A DNA stretch of 64,000 nucleotides from Ephemerocybe angulata (Eukaryota; Basidiomycota; Agaricomycetes; Agaricales; Psathyrellaceae), in NCBI GenBank assembly GCA_013368325.1, contig JAACJK010000017.1:62001-126000 (forward strand). The letters run 5' to 3'. Both the position numbers and the translations under genes were made by a program. The notes beneath the pieces were generated by a model that was given only the letters and a program-made list of their open reading frames with translations, had not been told where the DNA came from and searched no databases. This document shows, piece by piece, positions 23,695-34,563 of this stretch; the stretch's first letter is position 1; every line of letters begins with the position of its first letter.

Positions 23695-26600
23695 ATGGCC
23701 CTTCGAATCACAAAATGGAAGCAGATGGCGGCTGCAGCGAAAGCGGCGCAGGAATCTCTGTCGATATCCACCACATCAATGGTCCCAGCTATACCAAACG
23801 TTTCGCCTGCTTCTCACCCTTCTCCGCCCCCACTGTCAAATGCAACAACCTCACCCAGTCTCGGAACGGGAGAGTCAGGTCCCGGAACTTCTGCTAAAGT
23901 GACTACACCGTCAAAGGATAATGCTGGCACTGAAGACCAGGAGGAATCCGAGAAGGGTCGCAGCGTTCTCCAGCAGTTTGAGAGCCAGAAGAAACGGCTC
24001 ATCCAACTACTGTTGGACGGGAATGCCGACCCTGATATTCTAAAGCCTTGTCCATGTGGTAGACCTGGGAATCAGTGTACGACGCGATGCAAGGATTGCT
24101 TTCATTACCATATCTCGTGCTCCGAGTGCTTCGTCGAAAGCCATCGCTCGCTCCCTACCCACTGGGCCGAGGTCTGGAACAAGTCTGAGGGATTCTTCGT
24201 TAGACATGACATCTCCACCTTGGGACTCGGTGTCTCGTTTCAACTCGGTCATGGTGCCCGTAGATGCCCCAATCCAACACCCCCTCGTACCTTCATACTT
24301 GTGGACACCAACGGCGTACACAGCACTCTGGTTTCGTTCTGCAACTGTGTCGATACAGAGGATCACTGTGTACAGTTGATGGGCGCTAAGCTCTTCCCCG
24401 CTACCTTCGTCGACCCCAAAATGGCCTTTACATTTAATCTTATGGAGTCGTTCCGATACCATCACCTCGAATCTGCAGAGACCGTATCAGCGTTCTGCTC
24501 TGCGTTATCCCACCTGACTGATGACGTCTTTTTCAACAATGTTCCGGATACCTCAACTCAACTTCGGAATGCTTCGAAATTCTGGCGTATTCTTCAGACA
24601 ACCATACAACTTGGCCAAGCGCACGATATCGATTCTGTGATTACCACCCGACCTCCTGGCCAGCTACTCGTTCGATGCCCCACATGTCCGGAATTTAAGG
24701 TCAATATCGATGCAGATGAGCTTGATATTCCCGCAGAGTTGAGGTCAGTGAGACTCAGTTTTATTCCATCGTTCGACATTGATGCTAACTGGATTACCAC
24801 ACAGACACCTCATCCAGTATCGCGATACGGCGGATGGGAACTATCATGCAGGGCACTTGATTAAGAACAATGACCTGTCGAAGTTCAACGCTTCACTTTT
24901 CGGTGGGCATGCTCAGTTTCCCAACGGCGAAGACTATAAGCGAGTCATTCTCGGAAAGCTGGAGACGGATAGTCAGGAGGTGAGTCAACGAAGTCTCAAG
25001 GCCCCATTCACAACTAACAATGATTTTCATAGAAATTTACGTGTAGCTATTTGAACGCAGTGAATAAGCAAGACAAGAAGAAATTCAAAGGAATGGATAT
25101 CTCCGGGGTCGTCAATTACCAGTGTTCTCACATCTTGATCCTGTCAAGTGTGGATCTACAGTGCGGCGAAAGGCGAGTGGCTACGCTGGGTTCTAGTTTG
25201 AGTCCCACTTACCCAAATGTGCTAGATTTGCCAATAGTGACTATGCTATGGTACTCGGGATCCGACAACGCTTAAAGGACGGAACAATCAACATGAGTGA
25301 CTCGGATAAGAAGTTTCTCGAAGCCTGCAGTTTCCTTTTCTCGTATGACATTGCGTGCGCATTTGAGCCCAATATCCATACGCGAATGGCAGAGAAATTT
25401 CCGGATGTCGCTGAGGTGGTTCGCCGGTATCGGTTCCTGATACCCTTGGTTCACGTTCAGAACCATAAGGACAATTGCATGTATCAGTATTCTTCAGCCT
25501 ATGTCCTGCATGCAGCACACTTTCATGGTGAGCAGGCTGAGCATCCGTGGTCGTACGTGAACTTGTTCGGACCTCAGTGTCGGCAGATGAATCATGGCAA
25601 TCGTCATGACACGTACATAGGTGTGTACAACCATTGGAACTGGAAAAAGGTCATAAATATGTGTACGTTCCATACTATGAGATTTGGTGAAGATTCTCAC
25701 TGACTGTACTCTTAATAGCCAGTCAGCTCCGTGACGAGGTACTCAGAGCAGCGATTTTGAAGGATGAGAAGCGGGAGACATTCCTTAGTCTAACTAAACT
25801 GTACCACGACCGAGTGGCAGAGTGGGATAAACTCGATCGGAATAGCACAAAGAAGAATGCGCAGGGCGAAATACTCTCTGTTTATCGTCACAATCCATCT
25901 AAGGGTAAGCCGACTTGCAGGGTGAGCTGTTATGCGACCTCAGCTAACATGGAATCACATATAGTGCCCTCGCAGGACCGCATCTACCAGATGATGATCA
26001 AACAGACTTACGAGGACTTGCCAGTCGAGAAAAGGGACTCTGCGACACAGATATCTAAGCCTATCCTTCTAAACCGGGCAATCACTATTTGGAAGCTCCA
26101 GTACGTTCCTACTTCAGCACTTATATAGTGACCACTAGCTGATGGCTCAATTTAGACAGAAAACCCAGTCGAAGATGGAAACGCTGGCCGCACACCCCGA
26201 CAAGGGACTCCGCGTTGAGGTTGACCGACTAAAAGATGATCTCCAAAAGCGAATCAAGCTGTTGAGGCGTGATCAAAAGGCCCTTACCCCGCAGCTACTT
26301 GACCACATTGCAGTCGAACTTTCCAAACCATCCAACCTCAACGTTGAAACCATGACCTTATTCCTCCCATCTGACTTTACTCACTCAGATCGAGTTAAAT
26401 TCTCACTTCTATCGCTCGCAGACGGGGAGAGAAAGATGTTGGAGGGTGCTGCATATGATGTGCTATCACAGCTGCGTCGTGATGTTCAATTCTATGATTC
26501 ATTGACTGCCAACAAAAAGTCCCAGTGCTATGGGCAGGAGCGGCATACCCGAGAACAGTCAAAAGTCGATGAAGCACGCCGTCGTCGCAATAGCAACATG

Positions 26601-27579
26601 GACCTGTACAAAAAGATCCGGTCTGCGCTTGTGCGACTCGGCATGCCGGAAGACGACCCTACATTCCTTCCCCTCACACTCGAGTCGCTTTTCCGGAAGT
26701 CCACCACTGTTAAACGAGCTATTGGTGATACGTACACAGCTGACTCAATGTTGTGGACTTCTGGGAAGCGTGTGGCAAAGTCGGTCATCACAAAAAGTGG
26801 GACTCATGGGGATAGCAGTGAGGATGAGGATAGGGTTCCTGTTGCAACACAGACATCTCAACGAAGTCCGCGTACGTGTTTCTCTCAGAATCGAAGTGTG
26901 ATTATGTGTACTTATTGCTAATACAGAAAAGCGTAAGAGTCCCTCAAAAAGTCTCGGTCTCAAAGGGAAGAAACGACGCCTTGATGGCGGCAGCGCCAAT
27001 AAATCCACGGCGCCTAATCCATCGCATGTATCTGTACCCATACCGCTGGTGGAGACAGATGATCCAGTCTCAGTCAACACCACAGACGGCTGGATATGGA
27101 AGGTCACAACGCCTCGTGGAATGTCAGATAAAGAGGTTGAGGAATGGTTGAGTGAAGGTAAGCAATGGCCTTAGCAGTTATCTATACTGAGCTAACAATG
27201 ACGTCCGAAATCTGGCGTAGGCGATCGAGTTCAATGGTTTCGCGCTGAGGCAGAGATGTATCGGTGGCAAGAAGAGTGGGAGCAGAAGCTTGCTGAGCTC
27301 CTGCGAACTGCTAAGTACTTCTCAAAGATGTCATTAGTATGGTCAGACCTGGGCAAGAAAACGGAGAACGAACCGGGAAAATCGGCATTCGCATTCAAGC
27401 TCGCTGCTCAGTACAATCAACTGCGGCGCATCTCACGCACGAACTTCAAGGCAACCAGTTTACCTCATATAGAGAAATTTACTGACTTGGTGACTGAGCT
27501 TGTGAAGGGCCGCCGGAAGTTAAAGAGTGATATATTAGCCGCCCGTACTCCTCACCCACCCGCATCGTCTGACTCATAA
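23695..27579 (+). CDS. CxC2-type KDZ transposase
   Basis: This is the transposase of the inner element (Kyakuja-Dileera-Zisupton superfamily), expected to cut and join the element ends in the nucleus. Nine exons join in frame to about 1,130 aa. Residues about 115-160 hold the cysteine cluster CPCGRPGNQCTTRCKDC followed by SCSECFVESH and LPTHW, typical of the CxC2 domain. LGLGVSFQLGHGARRCP and a CNC motif follow. The KDZ core then has DISGVVNYQCSHILI, SSVDLQCGER, NSDYAMVLGIRQRL, SYDIACAF, HVQNHKDNCMYQYSSAY and EHPWSYVNLFGPQCRQM. The C-terminal part is coiled and basic. The third intron (25173-25225) has a GC..AG border. The first ATG is at ACCATGG. No stop or frameshift was found. Confidence 0.85.
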
Positions 27580-27589
27580 TCATCTAGCA

Positions 27590-27835
27590 GTACTAGTATT
27601 TAAATATGTATCTACATCTTTAAACATTGATTTTGGGATGTCGAGACCGTAATTTTGACAGGGTATTCGCAAGGCGGTCGTATTTAAATACCCCAGTCTT
27701 TAAAGAGCGATCGCACGAACTTCAAGTGGGACATCTGCCGGTGGTAGCGCTCACCCCCGAATATGTGCTATTTAAAGGGTGTCAAGACTATTTAAAGCCA
27801 GGGATCTGTCGATAGAAATTATTTAAAACAAGGTC
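27590..27835. repeat. right subterminal TTTAAA array of inner element
   Basis: Seven copies of TTTAAA-centred words (GTATTTAAATAC, CTTTAAAGAGCG, CTATTTAAAG, TTATTTAAAAC) occur between the transposase stop and the right terminal repeat, mirroring the left array. Confidence 0.75.
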
Positions 27836-27941
27836 ATTCGGTTACGGCGTGCTGCTGGTTGTGAGTCCAATCCCAGCTGACGGCTCCTGGCGGTAGAGCG
27901 GCTGCGTCGCCATCCTCGTCTCCTTGATTCTGGTGTGGCAT

Positions 27942-28182
27942 CCGAGTAGAGCAGCTATGGGTAATGGATGGGAGGAAAGAAGGAACGATGGGGTCGAAAC
28001 GCGGCAACCGGCGGTGTTTGAATTTTGTTAACAGATATTTTCCCACCATCAAAAGCCATAGGCGCCCAAATCAAACGACTTGTGCATCGTATATAAGGCC
28101 TCTATGTTAACGAGAAAGGACATAACAAACTTGAATATTACCAGCAAACACCTCTTACTACCTCACACCGATCCCCTACAAC
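27942..28182. promoter_or_regulatory. divergent promoter region of outer element
   Basis: This 241-bp head-to-head region lies between the DUF6698-like and Plavaka-like genes. CGTATATAAGGCC near 28087 is a good TATA box for the plus-strand gene. Confidence 0.5.
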
Positions 28183-31100
28183 ATGTACAAATGCACGGCT
28201 TGCAGCAAGAAAGCAGAGACCCTTGAGGGGTTGCGCTCGCATACGTGCCAATGCAAAACACTGCGACTTCAGCACAATATGGCCTTACAGTCGGCACAGG
28301 AGGCGCTCCGAGCACAGGACAGCGATGAAGAAGATCCACCCCTACAAGTTCCAGAACCCTCCCCCCGTGATATCGCCATGGCTGGCCCATCCGGTGAACA
28401 CAATCCTGAAGAAAACCTTGAACTTCTCCCGGTGAGTGGGGACCTATGCTTATTTGCACATTACAGTCCTAACACCATTTTACAGGATGAGATAGAGCCT
28501 ACTGCACCAGATATGAGGCGTCGAAATATACCAAACCCACAATACCATGACGCATTGCCTGCACAAGCGTCTACGGTCCCAAATCCTGATCCCACCGAAG
28601 GCTCGGACGCGTCCCAGAGTGACGACGAGTCTGAGAGTGACCCATGGGAGACTCTCCCCAATTACTTTGGGCTATTCCGCCGATACACTGGTGGAAAACC
28701 AAGCTATACCCCCGATATCCTGTACACCGATGAGATCCTTGCCGACACTGCCACCTTTCAGCCTGACTCCACAGGACGAGTTTCCAGCAATTCTTGGTGG
28801 TCGCAGCTCGGCTCTGCTGCCAACACAGATATACCCAACTCTGATCTACCAGTCAACCCCTCTGTGCGGCGCTTTCTTGACTGGTTCTGGGATCCCACAT
28901 CCCGGAACAAGACTTACCCCGATGCAGACAAACTCGTGAAGAACGTCATCCAGCATCCTGAATTCACCCCTACCCACTTTGACAACTTCCGAGGCACCGC
29001 TCGCGAGACAGAAGTCATGGACACCTACCTCACCAGCCCAGATCGACTGCTGCGCAGTAACGATGGATGGATCAAAACCAGTATTGATCTCCCTCTTCCG
29101 TGCACTGGAATCAGCTTTTCTTCAGAGGACGACGCACCCATATTTCAAGTGGAAGGAATGTACTACCGAAAGCCACTCGAGGTCCTCAAGTCAGCCCTGA
29201 CCGACGCCTCAGCTGTGTTCTGGCACTTTTCAGGGTACCAGGAGTTCTACAAGCACGACAACGGCGACGAGGAGCGAGTAATAACCGAAGCCTATAATTC
29301 CGACGCCTTTCTCACAGTTGAGGCGGAGGTTAAGATGCGTGCCAAGGAGCTTGGGAGTACGCTCGAGGCTTGTGTCGTTGGACTCAAAGTCTACTCGGAC
29401 TCGGCACACTGTGCCGACTTCGGAGTCGCTTCGGTTTGGCCAATCTACTTCTGGATTGCCAACATCAGCAAGTTCATCACATCGAAGCCAACATCGTTCT
29501 GCGCCCACCATCTGGCTTACATACCCAAGGTACGCACACTGTACTGTATCTTTCCATGCTTTACTAACTCTCAATACTGTAGCTACCTGACAATATTCAG
29601 CAAGGTTATAAAGACAATTTTGGCATAGCATTCCCGGAACCGCTCGGGACCTACTTGCGACGTGACCTCTTTCAGCGAGTATGGGGCAAGATACTTGACC
29701 CCGACTTCGTCGATGCATACCACAACGGGTTTGAATTCAAATGTGTTGATGGGACCACACGGCTGCTGTTTCCGAGGATCCTTTCTTACTCTGCAGATTA
29801 TCCAGAGAAGTACGTGTTCGACTCAATAATCTGTCATATTGTGTTTACTAATTGGCATTACAGGTGCTTGGTTGCGTGTATACGGCAGCTCGGGGAATTT
29901 CCCTGCCCCCGTTGTCTAGTCAGGAAGGACGAGGTTCCCAATCTGGGAATGGTGTCCGATGACAAAACCCGGCATAGGAAGCCTCGTAGCGACAACCACT
30001 CAACTTGGTACACAATCTCTAGAGCAAGGAAGGACTTATTTAAAGGAAGAAGCATTCGCGCTCGCCGCTTTCTTACACTGGAGAAATCTTTGACTCCTTC
30101 TCGAGTGCGTCCTAATACTGTTTGTGTTGTATTTATTTCTTAATAGCAGGAATATCCAGAGCGCATTTTCCGAAGCCTTCGAAGATAACATGCTATTCAG
30201 TGTGTACGCACTCCTGGTCCCTGATCCACTGCACGAGTTTGAGCTTGGGACATGGAGAGACCTATTTGTACAGCTAGTCCGGATGGCCACAGCCTCTGGA
30301 CGTGAGATCGTGGTCACAATGAATACACGGTGAGGGGTACTCGACAGTATATGGGATTCAATCATTCTGATGTATTATTATTCCAGGTATCGCACAATTA
30401 GCGCCTTTGGACGAGGTACTATCAGAAAATTTGCAAACAATGCCGCAGAAATGAAGAAGCTCGGTGCGCGTGACTTCGAGGACCTGCTTCAGGTGCGTAC
30501 TTCACCTATTGATATTCCAGGTTGTTTCTGACACTCATGTAAATCTATTAGTGCTCTATTCCAGTGTTCCTGGATCTATTTGCCTCCACACGAGATAACA
30601 CATTCGTTCGCCGCCTTTTATTTGAAATGGCAACATGGCATGCGCTCTCTAAGCTTCGGTTACATACCAAGTCCACAGTTTCGGACCTCCGATCCTCAAC
30701 CAAACGGCTAGGATCCTTTCTTCGACAATTTGTGAAGGATATTTGTCCGAGGTACGCCACTCGTGAGCTGCGGAAGGAGGCTGAGAAACGCACTCGGCGT
30801 GCCCAAGCAAAGAACAAGGGATCTCCGAAGGAAGTGGACCGAGGCGCCAATCCAAAGTCCATGAACCTTGTCACAGCCAAGTTACATGCACTGGGGCACT
30901 ATGCAGACTCGATCATGGCCTATGGAACAACTGATAATACCACTACTCAGACGGTATGAACTTCTATTTGAATTTGATGTCACTTTTGACTAATTTACGA
31001 GCCTGTCTCCAGGGTGAATTACAACATCGAAACTCAAAGAGATGGTATGCCCGCTCCCAGAAGCGCACTTACCTTGCTGGAATCACGCGCCAAGAGTGTC

Positions 31101-32448
31101 GTGAGCGAAGGCTCTTCCAACTTCGGGCTAGGGAGAGGGCTGTAGAGAAGGGGAAGGTTAAGACATCCATTGATCCCCAAAAGCAGTTGTTCCTTCCCTT
31201 CGAGTACTCTGAGCTGCTCGACCAAGCCCCATCGTCCCTGCACCACCAGATGTCTCATGCAGTGCGCAGAGAGAACTGTGTGAATCTTCCAGAGTGGGTT
31301 ACTGCCAACGCCCAAGATCCCGCACTCAAGGTATGCTCGTACCCCTCCAACGCCAGACAGTAATTGATGCATTCTATCGAATAGGACTTCGTAAAGCGTT
31401 TGAAGACGCACCTACTGTTGCGACTTCAAGGAAAGCCTTTTGAAGGTGACGAAGCTCAATTTACGCAAGGCGAGCTCAATGAGGTCATCATCGAAAACGA
31501 CACAATCTACCGACACAAGGTTCTTCGCGTAAATTACACAACATACGACATGCGACGTGCACAAGACTCCCTTAACCCAAGAACCAGCGCTAATATCATG
31601 ATGCTTGCCCATGACGATGACATCAGGGCGCACCCATATTGGTACGCTCAAATTATTGGTATCTACCATGCTCGGGTCATCCACAATACTCGAGATGCTG
31701 CCCTGGGAGTCAAGATACAGCATATGGAGTTTTTATGGGTGCGGTGGCTTGGTCTGCACACTCCGCATCGATTTGGATGGAGGGAGAAACACTTACCCAG
31801 GATAGGATTTATCAACGAGAGGGGCGACGCATCAATGAGCTTCGGATTTCTTGACCCTGCAGAGGTCATCCGAGCGGTCCACCTCATCCCATCATTCAAG
31901 CACAAAAAGTCTGCGAATGGAATCCCAAAAACAATCGCACGGCCCGCATCAGACGGAGATCTAGATTGGAACTACTTCTACGTGAATATGTGAGTGGGCC
32001 GCAAATTGGAGGTCTGACCAATGAACTTACACTTTTCCATAGATTCATTGACCGCGACATGTTTATGCGGTACCGTGGAGGGGGTATTGGGCATGTCACA
32101 ACCAGAGCTGCAACTAATACCCTCCTTGGCGACCGGGATGATGAAGATCTCTCTCGGAGATCACCCGACTCATCGGACTCGTCAGACGTCGAGATGGATG
32201 GCTCATCAGAGGATGGGGAAGGAGTAGTTGATGATGAGGTGCTTGATGATGTTTCGGAGGTCGACGATGAGGAGCTACTTGATGACGAGGGGTGGGAGGA
32301 TATCATTGATGATGGAGAGCTCAGCCAATCTGACGAGGAGCTCAATGAGGATGACATGGCTGACCTCGAAGAGGGCTTTGATCTGGGGGCAGAGGATGGC
32401 GAGGATAACGAAGACGAGTTTGAACTAGTTGGATTTGATCACCTTTAG
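28183..32448 (+). pseudogene. Plavaka-type transposase gene, probably one frameshift
   Basis: This is the transposase of the outer element, about 1,240 aa over roughly eleven exons. It starts with a zinc-finger-like segment (MYKCTACSKKAETLEGLRSH). After an acidic linker come Plavaka-family blocks: YFGLFRRYTGGKPSY, RFLDWFWDPT, GLKVYSDSAHCADFGVASVW, FCAHHLAYIPKLPDNI, FPRILSYSADYPEKCLV, LGEFPCPRCLV, DPLHEFELGTWRDLF and RKFANNAAEMKKLGARDFED. Later blocks are GELQHRNSKRWYARSQK, MEFLWVRWLGL, GFLDPAEVIRAVHLIP and FIDRDMFMRYRGGGIGH, with an acidic tail. All junctions join in frame except the one at 30105-30147, where the exon pair (ending TPSR, then NIQSAFSEAF) is off by one base. An extra A at the end of the upstream exon would explain it. 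If a different splice site is used, the gene may be intact. Confidence 0.75.
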
Positions 32449-32873
32449 GTTGTACGTCCAACTTAGCTTCCATATAATGCGCAGGCCGTACCCTTTCAAA
32501 AATCTTGCATTTCCATTGCTTGGATCTAATTCTAAGGAATTTGGATGGTATATATACTCATATCTATGCTCTAATCCTCCTTTCATCGCTGTAATGTGAG
32601 CTCCCAAGGCTTCATAGATGCGGAAATGAAACGGAGACCCGCGCACGATCCTTAGACGCCCAAGGCACAGCCACCGTTAGCGCCCAATAGCTCAGGGGCA
32701 AAACTACCGCAATTCTCTAATCCTCGGTTGGGCTCAAGTTTGCTCCTGCTCAAGTTGCACCTCACTGCCCTTCAGATGACGAACTTAGAGTATGTGAATA
32801 CGTCAGTAGGGAGAAAGTAGTAGTACTTGGAATAAATAGGGAGGAAGTAAGGGCCTCGAGATCCAGCCTTGCA

Positions 32874-33230
32874 TCCATGCACTCTCCCGCATCGAGGAGA
32901 GCACATCTCCAGGCCGCCGCGTTGAGCACCAAGGAGTCGGATGGGGTAGGCACGCTCTGCACATTACATCCACGCACTCTCCCGCATCGAGGAGAGTACG
33001 TCTCCAAGCCGCCGCATTGAACGGCAAGGAGGGGATGACACCAGCGTGTGCGCACATCCGCGCACTCTCCCGCATCGAGGAGCGCGCGTCTCCTTGCCGC
33101 CGCATCGAGCAGCAAGGAGGGGATGGCACCGCCGTGCAGTGCGCATATCCACGCACTCTCCCGCATCGAGGAGAGCGCATCTCCTTGCCGCCGCATTGAA
33201 CGGCAAGGAGGGGAAGATGGGGTGCTCGCG
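32874..33230. repeat. tandem array of double-hairpin units
   Basis: Four imperfect tandem units of about 86-99 bp. Each contains CTCTCCCGCATCGAGGAGAG, a 6-bp stem with an 8-nt loop, and then a second inverted repeat around CGCATTGAA. In the last unit the second is perfect over 10 bp (CTCCTTGCCG and CGGCAAGGAG). Length variation lies in the spacer after each second stem. Confidence 0.75.
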
Positions 33231-34219
33231 AAGCGCAGCGCGCAGATTGAAGGCAGCGGGCAGATCGAAGGGAGGAGGCGGGATGAGGTGGGGGGCCGCG
33301 ACGAGCGTCACCACTCTTCGACGTGACGGTGGATGTTGGGTGCTCCCGACAGAGCGCGAAGGTGGCATAGGGTAGTGGTGGGGCGCTGGGGACGGCACGA
33401 CGGGCGGAGGGAGGTTGAAGTCTTTGTGTGGTTGAAGGTGGTCGTGGTAGGGCCTAATTAAAAGGTAAGTCAAATCCTTACCGGGTTCCGAAGTTGAAAT
33501 TAACCTACCGGCGTCTTGCTGGCGCATGAAGTCTTAGTTTGCCCTGGAACGAGTTATAGTCAGCATCAAGCGAGTAAAGCATTCAGCACAACGGGTCGCG
33601 AGTCGAGGAGTCGCTGCGCGCTGGGCCCCGCGCGGCGCCAGCTCTACCCGACCCGCCGTACACAATGAGGGGACTTACCATGTCGGTACCTTGAGCTCGG
33701 ACCTCCCAGTGCAGGAAAATGTCCGTTGTCGTGCTCTTGTTGCACTCGCCTTCGTCGAACCAAGAAGCCGGGGTGTTGGAGGGCAAGACACGATCATCGA
33801 CGGAGAGTAATGATGAACCCAGGGGTCTCTGGCAAGCCAGGACACAGCACGGGTCTTCCTCATGAGAGTGTCGCTATGTGTAACACAAAGGACCCCTACC
33901 CATGAAGGACGCGCAGAGCTCTCGTTGGCTTTCGGCGAACCCGGGTACGAGCTCGAACGTACTCGCACGGCGTCACGAGAGTTCTGGCGTATAGCAGTTG
34001 CTGGGCCTGCAGTGAGGGCGGGGAGGTGTGCGCTGGCATCGAGCGACAGTATGATTGAATGGAAAGCCGTGAAATCACGGAAAGTATAAATTTCACGCTG
34101 ACAAAACATTCCCACAGCTTACGCGGGCGCCAAATCAGAAAACATATCCGTCCATTGCCACCGAGACGCGTTTCAGCTTCCGATTTCCATATGGTTGCGC
34201 CCCTGTCTCGCGGCTCTGC

Positions 34220-34460
34220 GGCTCTGCCCCATTTCTGCCCCATTTCTGTCCCATATTTGTTGTACGTATGACAGTAGTATACATATCTGCCTCATATCTG
34301 CGTGCCTTCTGGCAGATTGATATATTTGTGTGAAGAAATAGTATACTTACTCCGGAGCTGGGATACATATGCCTAATCTATGCCATATCTGTATAGAGCA
34401 GTCATATATTTTGCAGATATGCGAACAGCTAGCAGAACCGTATCGGTTCTGCAGCTGTTC
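34220..34460. repeat. right subterminal CATTTCTG/CATATCTG array
   Basis: Two adjacent CATTTCTG words (near 34230 and 34241) and several CATATCTG or CAGATATG words correspond to the left-end array of the outer element. Confidence 0.6.
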
Positions 34461-34517
34461 TGAACAAAACCGACTTTCCTGGGCATTTATGACCCAGATC
34501 TGGTGTCAGATGTACAT

Positions 34518-34563
34518 TTTCGCCGCATATCAACCGTAAATGCAAACCGCTTTTTTTATGATG
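34518..34563 (-). repeat. right terminal inverted repeat of outer element
   Basis: Read on the minus strand it begins CATCATAAAAAAAGCGG and continues GCATTT, CGGT and GATATG, the counterpart of 15813-15858. Confidence 0.75.

Larger units (their letters stand above)
19330..27846. mobile_element. inner KDZ-type DNA transposon, apparently intact
   Basis: The element is 8,517 bp long. Its ends are imperfect inverted repeats of about 45 bp sharing the core TTGTTTTAAATAAT and CTATCGACAG. Inside each end lies a TTTAAA-rich subterminal array. The flanking 8-mers ACGTGCTG (19322-19329) and GCGTGCTG (27847-27854) differ at one base, and an 8-bp target duplication is what the Kyakuja-Dileera-Zisupton group makes. 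It carries a CxC2/KDZ transposase gene, a six-exon gene of unknown function on the opposite strand, and a small two-exon gene. All three read without disabling lesions through every intron junction I could check. It inserted into the coding exon of the outer element's minus-strand gene. Confidence 0.85.
16299..27941 (-). pseudogene. DUF6698-like element gene, split by the inner transposon
   Basis: It runs from the ATG at 27941-27939 (MPHQNQGDEDGDAAALPP) to the stop at 16299. Exon 1 is interrupted after HNQQH by the 8.5-kb inner element. It resumes at about 19329 with VACLAEGLREMIAKGPK, still in frame. About ten further exons follow, with content that matches from memory the Agaricomycete family DUF6698: SLKARIIPMLVHPYLLPSR, GFRSLTFGRLLCPLQYIALF, RIPITAGRWPALMYPFGHQY, GLFQSPLITR, QWSVVDGSFCFDDFYQYMRR and EDEAWTAETLAWLNR. 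Then come a highly charged Arg/Glu repeat, a Ser/Pro/Arg-rich tail and a final exon rich in Pro. An in-frame TGA at 17717-17715 lies just before the charged repeat; CGA to TGA fits the flanking repeat codons. The family's function is unknown to me; it accompanies transposases in several fungi. The gene is broken both by the insertion and by the stop. Confidence 0.7.
32449..34517. other. right arm of outer element, non-coding
   Basis: About 2.1 kb between the transposase stop and the right terminus, much longer than the left arm. It holds a GC-rich hairpin tandem array (32874-33230). After about 34200 it holds AT-rich CATTTCTG/CATATCTG words matching the left subterminal array. Open frames here follow the repeats on both strands and are not supported as genes. 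A small extra insertion within this arm cannot be excluded. Confidence 0.5.
15813..34563. mobile_element. outer DNA transposon (Plavaka-type gene content) hosting a nested element
   Basis: The element is 18,751 bp long as it stands, and about 10.2 kb without the inner insertion and its duplicated target. Its ends are inverted repeats of about 45 bp at roughly 80% identity, beginning CATCATAC/AAAAAAGCGG (left, plus strand) and the same on the minus strand at the right. Target duplication is AA (15811-15812 and 34564-34565). Removing the element and one AA joins the two hydrolase halves with no gap against the paralogue. It carries a DUF6698-like gene (minus) and a Plavaka-like transposase gene (plus), divergent from a shared promoter region. 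Both genes carry lesions, so the copy is probably not autonomous. Confidence 0.8.

Noticed and set aside
27834..28052. A small stand-alone minus-strand gene
   Set aside because: Its frame continues into 19329 and beyond once the inner element is removed, so it is the first exon of the split DUF6698-like gene.
15813..34563. A Starship-type giant element
   Set aside because: No tyrosine-recombinase captain gene; the termini are inverted repeats and the encoded transposases are Plavaka and KDZ types.
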